A DNA stretch of 5,881 nt, taken from positions 1 through 5,881 of the forward strand of contig QIIJ01000066.1 in the NCBI GenBank assembly GCA_003232595.1. The letters run 5' to 3'. Position 1 is the stretch's first letter. Each line of letters opens with the position of its first letter. The stretch comes from Aurantimonadaceae bacterium (GTDB taxonomy: Bacteria > Pseudomonadota > Alphaproteobacteria > Rhizobiales > Rhizobiaceae). A program made the position numbers and the translations under genes. Shown one piece after another: positions 5,787-5,881 of the stretch. The notes below the pieces were generated by a model that searched no databases, was not told where the DNA came from, and saw only the letters and a program-made list of their open reading frames with translations.

Positions 5787-5881
5787 ATGACAACCTATCT
5801 TGAAGCCGAAACGGCACCCTTAAAAAACACCGGGCACATAAAACTCTATAATGCCGAAGACTTTGCCGCTATGCGCAAGGC
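5787..5881 (+). CDS. map: Type I methionine aminopeptidase, N-terminal fragment (3' end outside window)
   Basis: Only the first 31 codons are present, starting MTTYLEAETAPLKNTG and continuing HIKLYNAEDFAAMRK up to the window edge. The piece I-K-L-Y-x-x-x-x-F-x-x-M-R-K is the typical lead-in of alphaproteobacterial type I methionine aminopeptidases, which remove the initiator methionine from new proteins. The metal-binding catalytic domain lies beyond the window, so the call rests on this short match and on the position directly after sfsA, where map is found in many alphaproteobacteria. Confidence 0.78.
   Translation, partial: MTTYLEAETAPLKNTGHIKLYNAEDFAAMRK

Overview
The window looks like ordinary chromosome from an alphaproteobacterium, probably of the Rhizobiales/Hyphomicrobiales type, with G+C near one half by eye. 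The assignment rests on the sfsA-map gene pair, the rhizobial-style formate-tetrahydrofolate ligase, and a Crp/Fnr regulator of the PPxH-x-ELA type. It is an inference; a tree of the proteins was not possible here.

Layout, left to right. (1) The 3' end of a plus-strand Crp/Fnr-family regulator, cut by the window edge. It converges, with only 6 bases between stop codons, on (2) fhs, formate-tetrahydrofolate ligase, on the minus strand. (3) A 260-base divergent control region holding three copies of a CGTATG/CATACG hexamer close to the next gene. (4) A plus-strand MAPEG-family membrane protein whose reading frame is broken by a one-base (+1) or two-base (-2) shift about 27 codons in. (5) A strong hairpin, probably a shared terminator, between that gene and (6) a secreted DUF922-type putative zinc protease on the minus strand. 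(7) sdaA, a single-chain iron-sulfur L-serine dehydratase, lies directly upstream of the DUF922 gene on the same strand and may be co-transcribed with it. (8) A divergent control region with a perfect 10-base palindrome leads into (9) sfsA and (10) the first 31 codons of map, methionine aminopeptidase, both on the plus strand and 20 bases apart.

How the genes fit together: SdaA turns serine into pyruvate and ammonia, and Fhs loads formate onto tetrahydrofolate. Both touch the serine/one-carbon economy, and such genes often sit near sarcosine or glycine-betaine degradation genes in proteobacteria, but nothing else of such a pathway is visible here. The sfsA-map pair is a housekeeping block. 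I see no mobile element, CRISPR array, tRNA, rRNA or phage gene, and no convincing new multi-gene system. The points most worth checking are the broken MAPEG gene, the two repeat-bearing intergenic regions, and the DUF922 protein next to sdaA.
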